From contig JACMMA010000114.1 in the NCBI GenBank assembly GCA_014379275.1, positions 1 to 13,990 of the forward strand: a DNA stretch of 13,990 nucleotides, read 5' to 3'. Positions within the stretch are counted from its first letter, which is position 1; the number at the start of each line of letters is the position of its first letter. Made by a program: the position numbers and the translations under genes. Below, in pieces: positions 1 through 7,176 of the stretch. Under the pieces are notes generated by a model. The model was not told the origin of the DNA and ran no database searches. It saw nothing but the letters and a program-made list of their open reading frames with translations. Origin of the DNA: Armatimonadota bacterium. Lineage in GTDB: Bacteria; Armatimonadota; Armatimonadia; Armatimonadales; Armatimonadaceae.

Positions 1-12
1 GGCGTAAACAAG

Positions 13-51
13 AAAAATCCCGCTCGCGGACAACCTGCGGGCGGGATTTTT
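13..51. terminator. Bidirectional rho-independent terminator
   Basis: The outer arms AAAAATCCCGC (13-23) and GCGGGATTTTT (41-51) are perfectly complementary, and the stem continues inward with G-C and wobble pairs around a short loop near ACAAC. Both strands end in a run of five T after a GC-rich stem. It can therefore stop the minus-strand glycine-zipper gene that ends at 106 and also a plus-strand gene that would end left of the window. The GCGTAA at 4-7 could be the tail of such a gene, but this cannot be shown. Confidence 0.9.
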
Positions 52-105
52 GTATCTCTATCCGTTCGGTACGTGCCACCACGAACCGATCCGGCGAGCG
101 ATTCT

Positions 106-600
106 CTAGTGGTGGTTAACGACCTTGCCGGTCTTGTCATCGACCACGTCACCGGTCACCCCGTCAACGACCTTCTCACCAACCCCACGCGTGTCGGGGG
201 TGCCGTCGTTGGCATAGCCGCCGGTTTTGAGCGAGCCCTGCTCCTCACCCGGAAGCCGATTCACACCAGTGATCCCGCTGTCTGAGGTGGTATGTACCAC
301 GTTATGACCCGACGTGTTGACATACGCGCTGTCGTTCGAGTTCACGTCGTTCGTTGTGCCCCCGAGACCCGTCACGGTATTGTCGTTATCCATGCGGTCT
401 ACGGCTGCCACCGCCGCGCCCGAGGCCGCTGCACCGGCGACACCGCCGATAATCGCGCCGAGGACGGCACCAACCGGACCCGCAACAGCACCCGCCGCTA
501 AGCCGGTGACCGCGCCGCCGATACCGCCAAGGGCCGCGCCCTTTTCGGCGTCGCCGCTCGGGTTGTCGTCAATGCCGTGTTGAATGTTATCGTCTGCCAT
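106..600 (-). CDS. Glycine-zipper domain protein of unknown function
   Basis: This 164-residue protein has a polar, acidic start (1-20), then a long Gly/Ala-rich hydrophobic block (about 20-68) with GxxxG-type spacing, as in glycine-zipper proteins that insert into or associate with membranes. A low-complexity Asn/Thr/Ser/Gly tail follows. The tail ends in an imperfect repeat, VVDGVTGDVV then VDDKTGKVV (about 144-161). There is no signal peptide and no catalytic motif. The ATG at 600 has a GGAG Shine-Dalgarno (complement of 611-614) about 10 bases upstream. It appears to be a single-gene unit: its 5' leader carries a hairpin (624-638) and the terminator at 13-51 lies just downstream. Proteins of this build are often linked to stress or envelope functions, but nothing here proves a role. 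Confidence 0.75.
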   Translation of the reverse strand: MADDNIQHGIDDNPSGDAEKGAALGGIGGAVTGLAAGAVAGPVGAVLGAIIGGVAGAAASGAAVAAVDRMDNDNTVTGLGGTTNDVNSNDSAYVNTSGHNVVHTTSDSGITGVNRLPGEEQGSLKTGGYANDGTPDTRGVGEKVVDGVTGDVVDDKTGKVVNHH

Positions 601-623
601 TTGGTTTATACTCCAGGGTATTT

Positions 624-638
624 CCGCGAAAGTCGCGG
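624..638. promoter_or_regulatory. Hairpin in the 5' leader of the glycine-zipper gene
   Basis: CCGCGA (624-629) and TCGCGG (633-638) form a perfect six-pair stem with a three-base AAG loop. It lies 10 bases upstream of the Shine-Dalgarno of the minus-strand gene that starts at 600. It could stabilise the mRNA or act as an operator. I found no convincing -10/-35 pair nearby, so the role is inferred from position only. Confidence 0.4.
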
Positions 639-783
639 GGGTTGTTTCATGAATCTTTTACGTTTGCGATGTCATACCGCTTACAGGATTCTTATTCCCG
701 CTTGCCACGTTGTGTAAACCAGTCGGGCATTGATTTTTGTGCGAAGGAAGAATACATGATGTCACGGCGTCGTGATTTAGAAG

Positions 784-1455
784 CTATTGCCGCCTAGCCG
801 TTATCCGCGAAAGTGACAGGTCGTCGGGGTCTTCCGTGACCACGTCGGCGCTCTCGATACCGGTGAGCAGTTTCGTCAGCGGGTTCGGGTAGGCGATGCA
901 GTATAACCCGGCGGCTTTCGCGGCGCGGATACCGTTCGGGGAATCTTCCAGCGCGAACACCTCATCGGCGGAGCATCCGAGAGCGGATAGACAGCGCACG
1001 TACAACTCGGGGTTCGGTTTGGTGTGCGTCACATCGTCCGCGCAAAGTCGCACCGGAAAGAAGGAAAGCAAGCCAAGCCGCGCTAAATGATTATCCACCC
1101 AGTCATGGCCTGAGGACGACGCGAGACCGATCTGCAAACCGCGCTCCGTGGCGTCCGCCAGCAAGGACAGAATACCCGGACGGGGGTGCTGCCGCGTGAG
1201 AAGTTCCGCGAACAACGTCCGGCGGCGTTCGCGCACCGCGTCTACGTCCAAGGGGTGGTCGGCGTGCGCGGCGAGATACGCATAAATGTCCAACGGATTC
1301 TCGTCCATCCCGATGCCCACACCCGTCGCCCAGACCGCGATGGGTAAGGTGACGCCGTGCTCCGCGCAGATCGCTTGCCATGCCTCGTATTCCGGGGTTT
1401 CGGTATCCAGTATCGTTCCGTCAAAATCGAAAATAATTCCGCGCAGGGGTCGCAT
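784..1455 (-). CDS. HAD-superfamily hydrolase, beta-phosphoglucomutase-like
   Basis: This 223-residue cytosolic protein has all four HAD motifs. Motif I is DFDGT, with nucleophile D10 and acid/base D12. Motif II is the ASSS stretch (S113-S115), motif III is K146 in TKPNPE, and motif IV is E170-D171 in ALEDSPNG. The helical cap after motif I and the EDSxxGIxAAxAAG block are typical of the beta-phosphoglucomutase/phosphatase subfamily that acts on sugar phosphates. The exact substrate cannot be told. The length is normal for the family. The ATG at 1455 has a good AAGGAG about 8 bases upstream. It is divergent from the oxidoreductase at 1507 with only 51 bases between them, so the two may share a control region, and a link through sugar metabolism is plausible but inferred. 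Confidence 0.92.
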   Translation of the reverse strand: MRPLRGIIFDFDGTILDTETPEYEAWQAICAEHGVTLPIAVWATGVGIGMDENPLDIYAYLAAHADHPLDVDAVRERRRTLFAELLTRQHPRPGILSLLADATERGLQIGLASSSGHDWVDNHLARLGLLSFFPVRLCADDVTHTKPNPELYVRCLSALGCSADEVFALEDSPNGIRAAKAAGLYCIAYPNPLTKLLTGIESADVVTEDPDDLSLSRITARRQ

Positions 1456-1506
1456 AAAAAGGCTCCTTGGATTGAGTAAAGCAATCGCAGAAAGAGTTTA
1501 CCAAAG

Positions 1507-2637
1507 ATGAGTGCAAAACCAGTGGGCATCGGTGTAGTAGGGGCAGGCAGTATCGGGATTCGCGGGGCACTCGCGCACCTGTGCCTACCCGACGTACAGG
1601 AAAAATCGCGCTTGGTCGCTGTCTGCGACCCCGTGGCGGGCAGAGCGCAGGCTGCGGCGAATAAATACGGGGTGCTACGCGCTTATGACACCTACGAGGA
1701 ATTGTTGGCGGACGCCGAAGTCGACGCCGTGATTCTTTGCTCGCCGATAGGGTTGCATTATGAGCAAGGGCTTGCCGCAGTCCGTGCCGGAAAGCACATC
1801 CACTTCAACAAGACGATGACCGTCACCGCCGACGAAGCGACGGAAGTGATCAACGAAGCCGAAAAGCGCGGTCTAAAGATCGTGGCATCCCCCGGACAAA
1901 TGCTCCGTCCGTCGAACCTGCGTCTGCGCAAAATGATCCAGGACGGTGCGCTGGGGCGGATCGCGTGGGCGGTCACCGGCGCGGCGTTCGGGGCTTACCA
2001 CGAAAAAGAAGGCGTACGGAGCGGCTCCGATGTTCTCTCGAATGTTAACCCGTCCTGGTACTGGCGCAAACCGGGCGGTGGTCCCCTTTATGACATGTCT
2101 GTCTACGGGTTGCACACGCTCACTGGCCTATTGGGACCGGCGAAGCGCGTCACGGCGATGAGCGGCACCGCGATCACCGAGCGCGAGTGGAACGGGCAAA
2201 TGTACCCCTGCGACGCGGACGATAACTCGCTCCTGACGCTCGACTTCGGCAACAACCTTTTCGCCATGGTTCACGGAACGTTCGCCGGGTCGGTATCCGC
2301 GTTCGGACAGCCAAGCATTTTCGGAGAACGCGGCTCGATTGTCGGACTGGACGTTCAGGGCAAGCGTTTGGATTACCCCGGTTCGGACCGGGACAACGGC
2401 AACCCGATACGCCTCCTCCCGCATGTGGACGGGACGGTGCATGCCGACATGGAAGAAGCGCACGTTTTCGAGGACACCATGCAACTGGTGCGCTGGGTGC
2501 GCGAGGGAATCCCGAGCAACGCGACCGCGGAACACGCCCGCCACGTCGTCGATATCATCGAGGCGGGGTATCGCGCTTCCGAAACCGGCACGGTGCAAAC
2601 GCTCACAACAACCTTCACCGCGCCGGAAGGGGAGTAG
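1507..2637 (+). CDS. Gfo/Idh/MocA-family NAD(P)-dependent oxidoreductase
   Basis: This is a 376-residue dehydrogenase of the glucose-fructose oxidoreductase/inositol dehydrogenase/MocA type. The N-terminal Rossmann fold shows GVVGAGSIG (9-17) and the conserved VDAVILCSP strand (72-80). The substrate domain carries GGGPLYDMSVYGLH (190-203), which corresponds to the family GGGxxxDxGxH motif, with D197 and H203. The usual EKP motif, whose lysine is catalytic, reads HFNKTMT here, so K102 is kept but its neighbours are Asn and Thr. Members oxidise or epimerise sugars, inositols or related polyols; the substrate is not predictable from this. The Shine-Dalgarno is weak (AGAAAGAG, 1489-1496). It is divergent from the HAD gene and followed by a hairpin terminator, so it appears monocistronic. 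Confidence 0.93.
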   Translation: MSAKPVGIGVVGAGSIGIRGALAHLCLPDVQEKSRLVAVCDPVAGRAQAAANKYGVLRAYDTYEELLADAEVDAVILCSPIGLHYEQGLAAVRAGKHIHFNKTMTVTADEATEVINEAEKRGLKIVASPGQMLRPSNLRLRKMIQDGALGRIAWAVTGAAFGAYHEKEGVRSGSDVLSNVNPSWYWRKPGGGPLYDMSVYGLHTLTGLLGPAKRVTAMSGTAITEREWNGQMYPCDADDNSLLTLDFGNNLFAMVHGTFAGSVSAFGQPSIFGERGSIVGLDVQGKRLDYPGSDRDNGNPIRLLPHVDGTVHADMEEAHVFEDTMQLVRWVREGIPSNATAEHARHVVDIIEAGYRASETGTVQTLTTTFTAPEGE

Positions 2638-2647
2638 ATATGCTATC

Positions 2648-2679
2648 GGAGACGCCGAATCTTGTCTGGCGTCTCCTTT
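2648..2679 (+). terminator. Hairpin terminator after the oxidoreductase gene
   Basis: GGAGACGCC (2648-2656) and GGCGTCTCC (2668-2676) form a perfect nine-pair stem with an 11-base loop, followed by only three T. It starts 10 bases after the stop codon at 2637. The short T-run makes it a weaker rho-independent terminator. The 3' arm lies directly before the Shine-Dalgarno of the next ORF. Confidence 0.65.
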
Positions 2680-2696
2680 GAGGAGGGATCCGATCA

Positions 2697-2918
2697 ATGC
2701 CTTACAGGGGAATAATCGACCCCCTGGACGGGGTTTTGCCGGATGATGTCATCGCCGAACGTTTCAGGGAAAACCTCTTCTCTGCCTCGAAACGAGGGAT
2801 CTGTCCTGCCGAGTTAGAAGACGGGTGGGTGGATATTCCGGCGGACGTAGAAATAAACCGTGTCCGCGTCGTAATTCGGAGGGACGTGTCGTATAATGGT
2901 TGCAATTCCCGCAATTAG
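2697..2918 (+). CDS. Small hypothetical protein, 73 residues
   Basis: I do not recognise this protein. Its main support is a full AGGAGG Shine-Dalgarno at 2681-2686, 10 bases before the ATG. The product is charged and soluble-looking, with no membrane segment, signal peptide or metal motif; the middle is rich in Glu and Asp and the last third in Arg and Val. It sits between the terminator at 2648-2679 and the prepilin-like gene. Its 3' end overlaps a TATAAT box (2892-2897) and stops 11 bases before the next start codon. It could be a real small gene, or a chance ORF behind a good ribosome site. Confidence 0.45.
   Translation: MPYRGIIDPLDGVLPDDVIAERFRENLFSASKRGICPAELEDGWVDIPADVEINRVRVVIRRDVSYNGCNSRN
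2892..2897 (+). promoter_or_regulatory. Probable -10 box for the prepilin-like gene
   Basis: A perfect TATAAT lies inside the 3' end of the 73-residue ORF. It would place the transcript start near 2904 and give a leader of about 25 bases holding the AGGAGA ribosome site (2917-2922). No good -35 is visible at the right spacing. Confidence 0.5.
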
Positions 2919-2928
2919 GAGAGTCTTT

Positions 2929-3780
2929 ATGTCCTCAACTGTCCGCTCCTGTCCGCCTTCGAGATTGCTCCGTATCGGCTTCACGCTGATCGAGCTGCTC
3001 GTCGTGATCGCGATAATAGCGATCCTCGCCGCGATACTTTTCCCCGTGTTCGCTCAGGCGAGAGAAAAAGCACGCATGACGGCCTGTCTGTCTAACATGA
3101 AGCAACTCGGACTGGGTATGCAACTGTACGCGCAAGATTACGACGACACTTTCGCCTATGCCGCGAACTACGACATCACACCGGCGTCCGCCCGCCCGAT
3201 CTGGCCCGCCATGATCCAACCGTATGTGAAAAACGAAGGAGTATTCCGCTGCCCGAGCGCGGGCAACGATGCGTACTCCACGAACTGGAACGCACGGTGC
3301 TATCCGTCCATCGGATTTACGGGGCAGATGGCGTTCGGCTCGACGTATGCGCCGGGGGCTGAATATTTCCCTGACACGGTTCCCATGTCTTATATAGAGG
3401 AATCTGCCCGAACCCCCTTTTTCGCCGACACGCCGAACGCGGACGTGAGCACGGAAGCCTGTACGGCATCCACCACGAAAAACCGCTCCTATGTATTTGA
3501 TGCCTGTGTCGGCGGGAGCAAAGTGAACGCCACCGACCCGCGCCTTTCCACCCCGCTCGTCGCCGATGTGGATCTGGTGAAGAAACTCGGCGGAACTCTG
3601 GCGGCGGGGCAACTCAAACCCGTCTTCGCCCGCCATCATGCGCGGGGGGATAACAGCGGGCGTACGACCATTTTGCTCGCCGACGGTCACGCAAAAACCT
3701 ACAGCGCGTCCCAGATTCTGGACCAAGACAAAGGCGCGAATCTGCTCTGGCGGTTCCGCGGATGCCCCACCGCCCCGTAG
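2929..3780 (+). CDS. Prepilin-type N-terminal cleavage/methylation protein (DUF1559-like, H...DG tail)
   Basis: This 283-residue protein starts with a type IV pilin-like leader of 17 residues, then the prepilin peptidase site G17|FTLIE with glutamate at +5 (E22), and the hydrophobic helix that continues to about residue 40. FPVFAQAREKAR and CLSNMKQLGLGMQLYAQDYDD follow. The C-terminal part holds the H...DG signature (H236/H237 to D252-G253). Such proteins are highly multiplied in Armatimonadota and Planctomycetes and are thought to be pseudopilins or surface proteins; the individual role is unknown. The ATG at 2929 is preferred because AGGAGA lies 7 bases before it, whereas the in-frame ATG at 2896 sits in the -10 box and adds 11 residues of poor leader. 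It is followed by a terminator. Confidence 0.92.
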   Translation: MSSTVRSCPPSRLLRIGFTLIELLVVIAIIAILAAILFPVFAQAREKARMTACLSNMKQLGLGMQLYAQDYDDTFAYAANYDITPASARPIWPAMIQPYVKNEGVFRCPSAGNDAYSTNWNARCYPSIGFTGQMAFGSTYAPGAEYFPDTVPMSYIEESARTPFFADTPNADVSTEACTASTTKNRSYVFDACVGGSKVNATDPRLSTPLVADVDLVKKLGGTLAAGQLKPVFARHHARGDNSGRTTILLADGHAKTYSASQILDQDKGANLLWRFRGCPTAP

Positions 3781-3808
3781 CAAAACCGCTTCTATTTATT
3801 CGTATAGC

Positions 3809-3842
3809 GCCCCGAAATAGCCGCTTGTTTCGGGGCATTCTT
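3809..3842 (+). terminator. Hairpin terminator after the prepilin-like gene
   Basis: GCCCCGAAA (3809-3817) and TTTCGGGGC (3828-3836) form a perfect nine-pair stem with a 10-base loop, followed by the T-rich ATTCTT. It begins 29 bases after the stop codon at 3780 and upstream of the SPL-family promoter, so it separates the two transcription units. Confidence 0.75.
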
Positions 3843-3866
3843 CGGGCAATTTACTCTCTAAAACGG

Positions 3867-3885
3867 TATAATTAAAGCGTATAAT
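3867..3885 (+). promoter_or_regulatory. Two tandem TATAAT boxes upstream of the SPL-family gene
   Basis: Perfect TATAAT hexamers lie at 3867-3872 and 3880-3885, with start-to-start spacing of 13 bases. The downstream box would start transcription near 3892 and leave about 17 bases before the ATG at 3909, including an AGAGGA ribosome site (3895-3900). No clear -35 element matches either box, so which one is used cannot be told by eye. Confidence 0.6.
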
Positions 3886-3908
3886 TTACACGAAAGAGGA
3901 ACTATCCG

Positions 3909-4997
3909 ATGGCCTTACAACTTGCCATGCTGGAGACGCCCGACGCTTCTCCCGTTTCCGTTGCACCGACCGCATACCGCCTTTGGACGCCGCGCCGTGT
4001 GGTGTTCACCCCCGATGCTTTACAGGAGCCGGGGGGGCAGCGCATCTATGCCCGCGTCGCGTCACTCGGGATACCCATCGAGGTATTAAAGTCCAACCGC
4101 TTGACCGAACTCCGCGGCTCCGATGAGCGTGATACATACCGCCGTGCGAAACAAACGCTCGCCGTCGTTAACGCGCCCGCATCCCAGTTCGAATTGCCGC
4201 CCATCCCGCCGAGCGCCGATTATCAGTTCCATCTGGCGCAGGGTTGCCCCGCGCACTGCCAGTACTGCTACCTTGCCGGGAGCCTGTCGGGTCCGCCGGT
4301 GGTACGCGCCTATGCCAACCTGCCACAGATCCAGCAAAACCTTCTGCGCTTTGCCGGCACCGACGGCGTCACCAAGTCGTTCGAGGCATCCTGCTACACG
4401 GACCCGCTCGGTATCGAGCATCTGATCGGCTCGCTGGCGGACACGATTCGCTTCTTCGGTCAGCAGGACGGGATGCATCTACGCTTCGTGACCAAGTTCG
4501 ACGCGGTGGACGATTTACTGACCCTGCCACACAACGGCAAGACGCGTGCCCGCTTCTCCATGAACGCGGATAGGGTGTCGCGCCTATTCGAAGGGGGCAC
4601 GGCGACGGTAGATAAGCGTATCGCCGCGCTGAAGAAAATGGCGCAGGCGGGTTACCCGGTCGGTGTCGTGCTTGCGCCGATCATGCCGTTCGACGACTGG
4701 CAGGAGGAGTATGGCGACTTGCTACGGTGCATCGCCGACGCGCTGGCGGCTACGCCCTGCGACCTGACTTTCGAGTTAATCACGCACCGGTTCACGCCCG
4801 GCTCCCGCGAGACGCTCCTCGGCTGGTACCCGGCGACCTCGCTCGACATGGATGTGGAAAAGCGCGAGCGCAAGTTCGGCAAGTTCGGCGCGGCGAAGTA
4901 TGTTTATCCCGCCGCGACGATGAAAGAGATCAAGGCATTCTTGACCAAGCAGATCGCGGAATCGTTGCCGTCGGCGCGGGTGCTTTACTTCACGTAA
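3909..4997 (+). CDS. Spore photoproduct lyase family radical SAM protein
   Basis: This 362-residue enzyme belongs to the family that repairs the UV lesion 5-thyminyl-5,6-dihydrothymine in DNA with a 4Fe-4S cluster and S-adenosylmethionine. The cluster motif is CPAHCQYC (C113, C117, C120), the C-x3-C-x2-C spacing typical of SPL. Tyr119 and Tyr121 flank C120, matching the tyrosines of the Bacillus hydrogen-transfer relay. C162 in EASCYTDP matches the conserved cysteine that donates hydrogen to the product radical. The basic, aromatic C-terminal stretch (about 318-333) is usual in the family. The length is close to the roughly 340 residues of the Bacillus enzyme. It is a single gene with its own promoter. 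The host is probably not an endospore former, so the natural substrate is open. A run of seven G lies at 4031-4037. Confidence 0.93.
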   Translation: MALQLAMLETPDASPVSVAPTAYRLWTPRRVVFTPDALQEPGGQRIYARVASLGIPIEVLKSNRLTELRGSDERDTYRRAKQTLAVVNAPASQFELPPIPPSADYQFHLAQGCPAHCQYCYLAGSLSGPPVVRAYANLPQIQQNLLRFAGTDGVTKSFEASCYTDPLGIEHLIGSLADTIRFFGQQDGMHLRFVTKFDAVDDLLTLPHNGKTRARFSMNADRVSRLFEGGTATVDKRIAALKKMAQAGYPVGVVLAPIMPFDDWQEEYGDLLRCIADALAATPCDLTFELITHRFTPGSRETLLGWYPATSLDMDVEKRERKFGKFGAAKYVYPAATMKEIKAFLTKQIAESLPSARVLYFT

Positions 4998-5086
4998 AAC
5001 ACCCTGTCACGCCGCCGTGCCGCGGGAGCGTTTCATTAAGACTGTTCCGTGAGACGGTGACGCAGGAATGTTCTCCGGAAAAGGCG

Positions 5087-5092
5087 TATACT
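5087..5092 (+). promoter_or_regulatory. -10 box giving a nearly leaderless transcript
   Basis: TATACT in the context GCGTATACT lies only 10 bases before the ATG at 5103. A start 5-8 bases downstream of the box would leave a leader of about 3-6 bases, and no Shine-Dalgarno is present. The bases CCGAACGAC (5094-5102) directly precede the ATG and recur at the promoter of the permease gene at 9206. No good -35 is seen at 16-19 bases spacing. Confidence 0.5.
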
Positions 5093-5102
5093 TCCGAACG
5101 AC

Positions 5103-7121
5103 ATGGCGACGATGCGAAACGTTTCAAAGACAGACGGGGCGGGTGACACTGCCCCGGCGACACCCCCGGCGAAGATGAGCAACGCGAAAGCCCTCGGCGT
5201 GACCGCGCGGTCACTGCTGTTGGGGTTATTTTTTACGGTTCTGGCAGATCTGTGGATCCACTACGCCGAACTGATAATGGGCGGTCGGCAGGGACACACC
5301 GCGATTGCCGCGACCTCCACACCGGTCGGTTCGTTCTGCATCCTGTTCGTTCTGTCCGCGATCAATATCCTGATACGGGCTATCTTGCCGGGTCTTGCCC
5401 TCGCGGGTGCGGAACTTCTGGTCATCTATGTGATGGTAACGACCTCGGCCGTGTTATCGTCGTCGGGGCAACTCCACTTCATCATGCCTACCGTAGTCGC
5501 CTCGTGGCACTACGCGACCGATGCGAACGGCTGGGCGGGATTGTTCCACCGGTTCGTGCCGCCGTGGATGGCGCAAACCAATCCTAAAGCCCTCGACGCG
5601 TTCTACAAGGGGCAAGCCCCGGTCGAGTGGTCGCTCTGGTTGCCGCAGATGGCGACCTGGATCGGGTTTATGCTTGCGCTGTCGTTCGCCTCGCTTTGTA
5701 TCGCGTCGCTCCTCCGGCAATCGTGGGTGGAGCGCGAACGACTGACGTTTCCGACCGTCGCGCTTCCGCTCGCTTTATGCGAGGACAAAGTACCGATATT
5801 CAAGAGCGTCCTCTTCTGGTTCGGGGCGGCGATCCCGTTCGCGTTCGCGGTGATGAACACCGTCGCCTTAAACCAACCGGCGGTGCCGTACATATCGCTC
5901 CGCGCCGAAACTAACCTGATGCAGAACGTCGGCGATCTGCCCTGGCGGGCGATGAACCCTCTGATGCTGTCGTTCTACCCGTTCGTGATCGGTATCGCGT
6001 ATATGATCCCGGTCGATGTGACATTCAGCGCGTGGTTCTTCTACCTGTTCACGAAAGCCGAGCGCGTCTTCGGATCGGCGTTCAACATCGACGCCGACAT
6101 CACCGGGGCGCAGCGGGCGACATTCCCCTATATCGGTCACCAGGGCGCGGGGGCGTTTTTGGGACTGACCATCGTGACGCTGTATCTGAATCGCGGCTAT
6201 CTCAAAGAAGTCGTGAAATCGATTTTGAAAGAACCGGGGGGAATCGACGACTCCAACGAGCCGGTTTCCTACCGAACGGCGGCGATCGGGTTGCTTTGCT
6301 CGATGGGAGTCATGGTCGGCTTCTGTGTCGCCGGCGGGATGCAGCCGCTTATCGCCGTGATACTGATCGTCCTCGCCCTGACCTATATGATCGCGGCCAC
6401 ACGAATCCGCGCCGAAACCGGGAACGCCTGGCTTTTCGGTCCCGAGATAGACGTGAACGCACTAATGACACGAACCCTCGGCACCGGTTTTATGACGCCA
6501 CAGGACATGACGATCCTGGCGTTCATGCGCCCCGCCGTCGCCAACTTCGACATGCGCTGTATGCCGATGCCGCACCACTTCGACGCGTTCAAAATGGCGG
6601 ACGCGGTCGGGGTTTCGCGGCGGCGGCTGTTCGGCGCGATCTGCGTCGGAACGGTGTTCGGGTTAATTGCATCGTTCATGATCGCCCTCACGCTGTGGCA
6701 TATGTACGGCGCGGAGGCGAAAGCCGAGCCGTGGCGCACGTCGCAGGGGCGTGTCCCGTTCGATAATCTCGCGGCACTTCTGCGGAACCCGGTCCCCGCC
6801 GACCCGTACGCCATGGGCGGGATCGCGTTCGGGTTCGGCATGACCACGGTTCTGATCCTGCTCCGCACCTACTTCGTCTGGTGGCCCCTGCACCCGGTCG
6901 GCTACGCCATCGCGAACACCGGGACCATGCAGAGTACCTGGCTACCGTTCTTCATCGCCTGGCTACTCAAAGTCCTCGTACTGCGCTACGGCGGGCAACC
7001 GATGTACCGCATGTTCATCCCGTTCTTCCTAGGTCTGATTGCGGGCGACCTGCTAGGCGGGGGATTTACGACACTGTTCGGCGCGTTCACCGGAATCAGC
7101 GTGTATCCGATCAACTGGTAG
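5103..7121 (+). CDS. DUF6785/DUF6784-type polytopic membrane protein
   Basis: This is a 672-residue integral membrane protein with a short polar N-terminus (1-35) and about a dozen hydrophobic segments, beginning at about 36-58 and ending near the C-terminus. Features recalled from the DUF6785 and DUF6784 families are the SSSGQLHFIMPT stretch near residue 120 and the C-terminal block LPFFIAWLLKVLVLRYGG followed by FIPFFLGLIAGDLLGGG. These families resemble oligopeptide-transporter (OPT) proteins and are common in Armatimonadota and Planctomycetes, usually as single genes. The transported compound is unknown. The ATG at 5103 lacks a Shine-Dalgarno but fits the -10 box just upstream; in-frame ATGs at 5112 and 5175 are alternatives. 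It is 52 bases upstream of the acetyltransferase, which has its own promoter. Confidence 0.85.
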   Translation: MATMRNVSKTDGAGDTAPATPPAKMSNAKALGVTARSLLLGLFFTVLADLWIHYAELIMGGRQGHTAIAATSTPVGSFCILFVLSAINILIRAILPGLALAGAELLVIYVMVTTSAVLSSSGQLHFIMPTVVASWHYATDANGWAGLFHRFVPPWMAQTNPKALDAFYKGQAPVEWSLWLPQMATWIGFMLALSFASLCIASLLRQSWVERERLTFPTVALPLALCEDKVPIFKSVLFWFGAAIPFAFAVMNTVALNQPAVPYISLRAETNLMQNVGDLPWRAMNPLMLSFYPFVIGIAYMIPVDVTFSAWFFYLFTKAERVFGSAFNIDADITGAQRATFPYIGHQGAGAFLGLTIVTLYLNRGYLKEVVKSILKEPGGIDDSNEPVSYRTAAIGLLCSMGVMVGFCVAGGMQPLIAVILIVLALTYMIAATRIRAETGNAWLFGPEIDVNALMTRTLGTGFMTPQDMTILAFMRPAVANFDMRCMPMPHHFDAFKMADAVGVSRRRLFGAICVGTVFGLIASFMIALTLWHMYGAEAKAEPWRTSQGRVPFDNLAALLRNPVPADPYAMGGIAFGFGMTTVLILLRTYFVWWPLHPVGYAIANTGTMQSTWLPFFIAWLLKVLVLRYGGQPMYRMFIPFFLGLIAGDLLGGGFTTLFGAFTGISVYPINW

Positions 7122-7138
7122 GATTGCGTTTTTCTCTT

Positions 7139-7167
7139 TTGAGCAAACAGAGCGCTCATTCGATACT
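7139..7167 (+). promoter_or_regulatory. Leaderless promoter of the acetyltransferase gene
   Basis: TTGAGC (7139-7144; four of six matches to TTGACA) and GATACT (7162-7167; close to TATAAT) are separated by the ideal 17 bases. The predicted start is at about 7174, which is the GTG of the GTGATG start region. No Shine-Dalgarno is present, so the message should be leaderless or nearly so. The perfect palindrome GAGCGCTC (7150-7157) lies between the two boxes and could be an operator. Confidence 0.6.
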
Positions 7168-7176
7168 ATAAGCGTG

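Noticed and set aside
762..775. Inverted repeat TCACG-GCGT-CGTGA near the end of the HAD gene
   Set aside because: Only five pairs and no T-run on either strand, so it is not convincing as a terminator.
2935..3783. Long open frame (282 codons) on the minus strand across the prepilin-like gene
   Set aside because: It is the antisense shadow of a clear coding frame with prepilin motifs; it has no Shine-Dalgarno and gives an Arg-rich product without a recognisable domain.
4031..4037. Run of seven G inside the SPL-family gene, a possible slippage site
   Set aside because: The reading frame is intact across it and the protein keeps all its motifs, so there is no sign of actual frameshifting.
6032..6766. 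Open frame of 244 codons inside the DUF6785-type gene
   Set aside because: Arg-rich shadow frame within a well-supported membrane protein gene.
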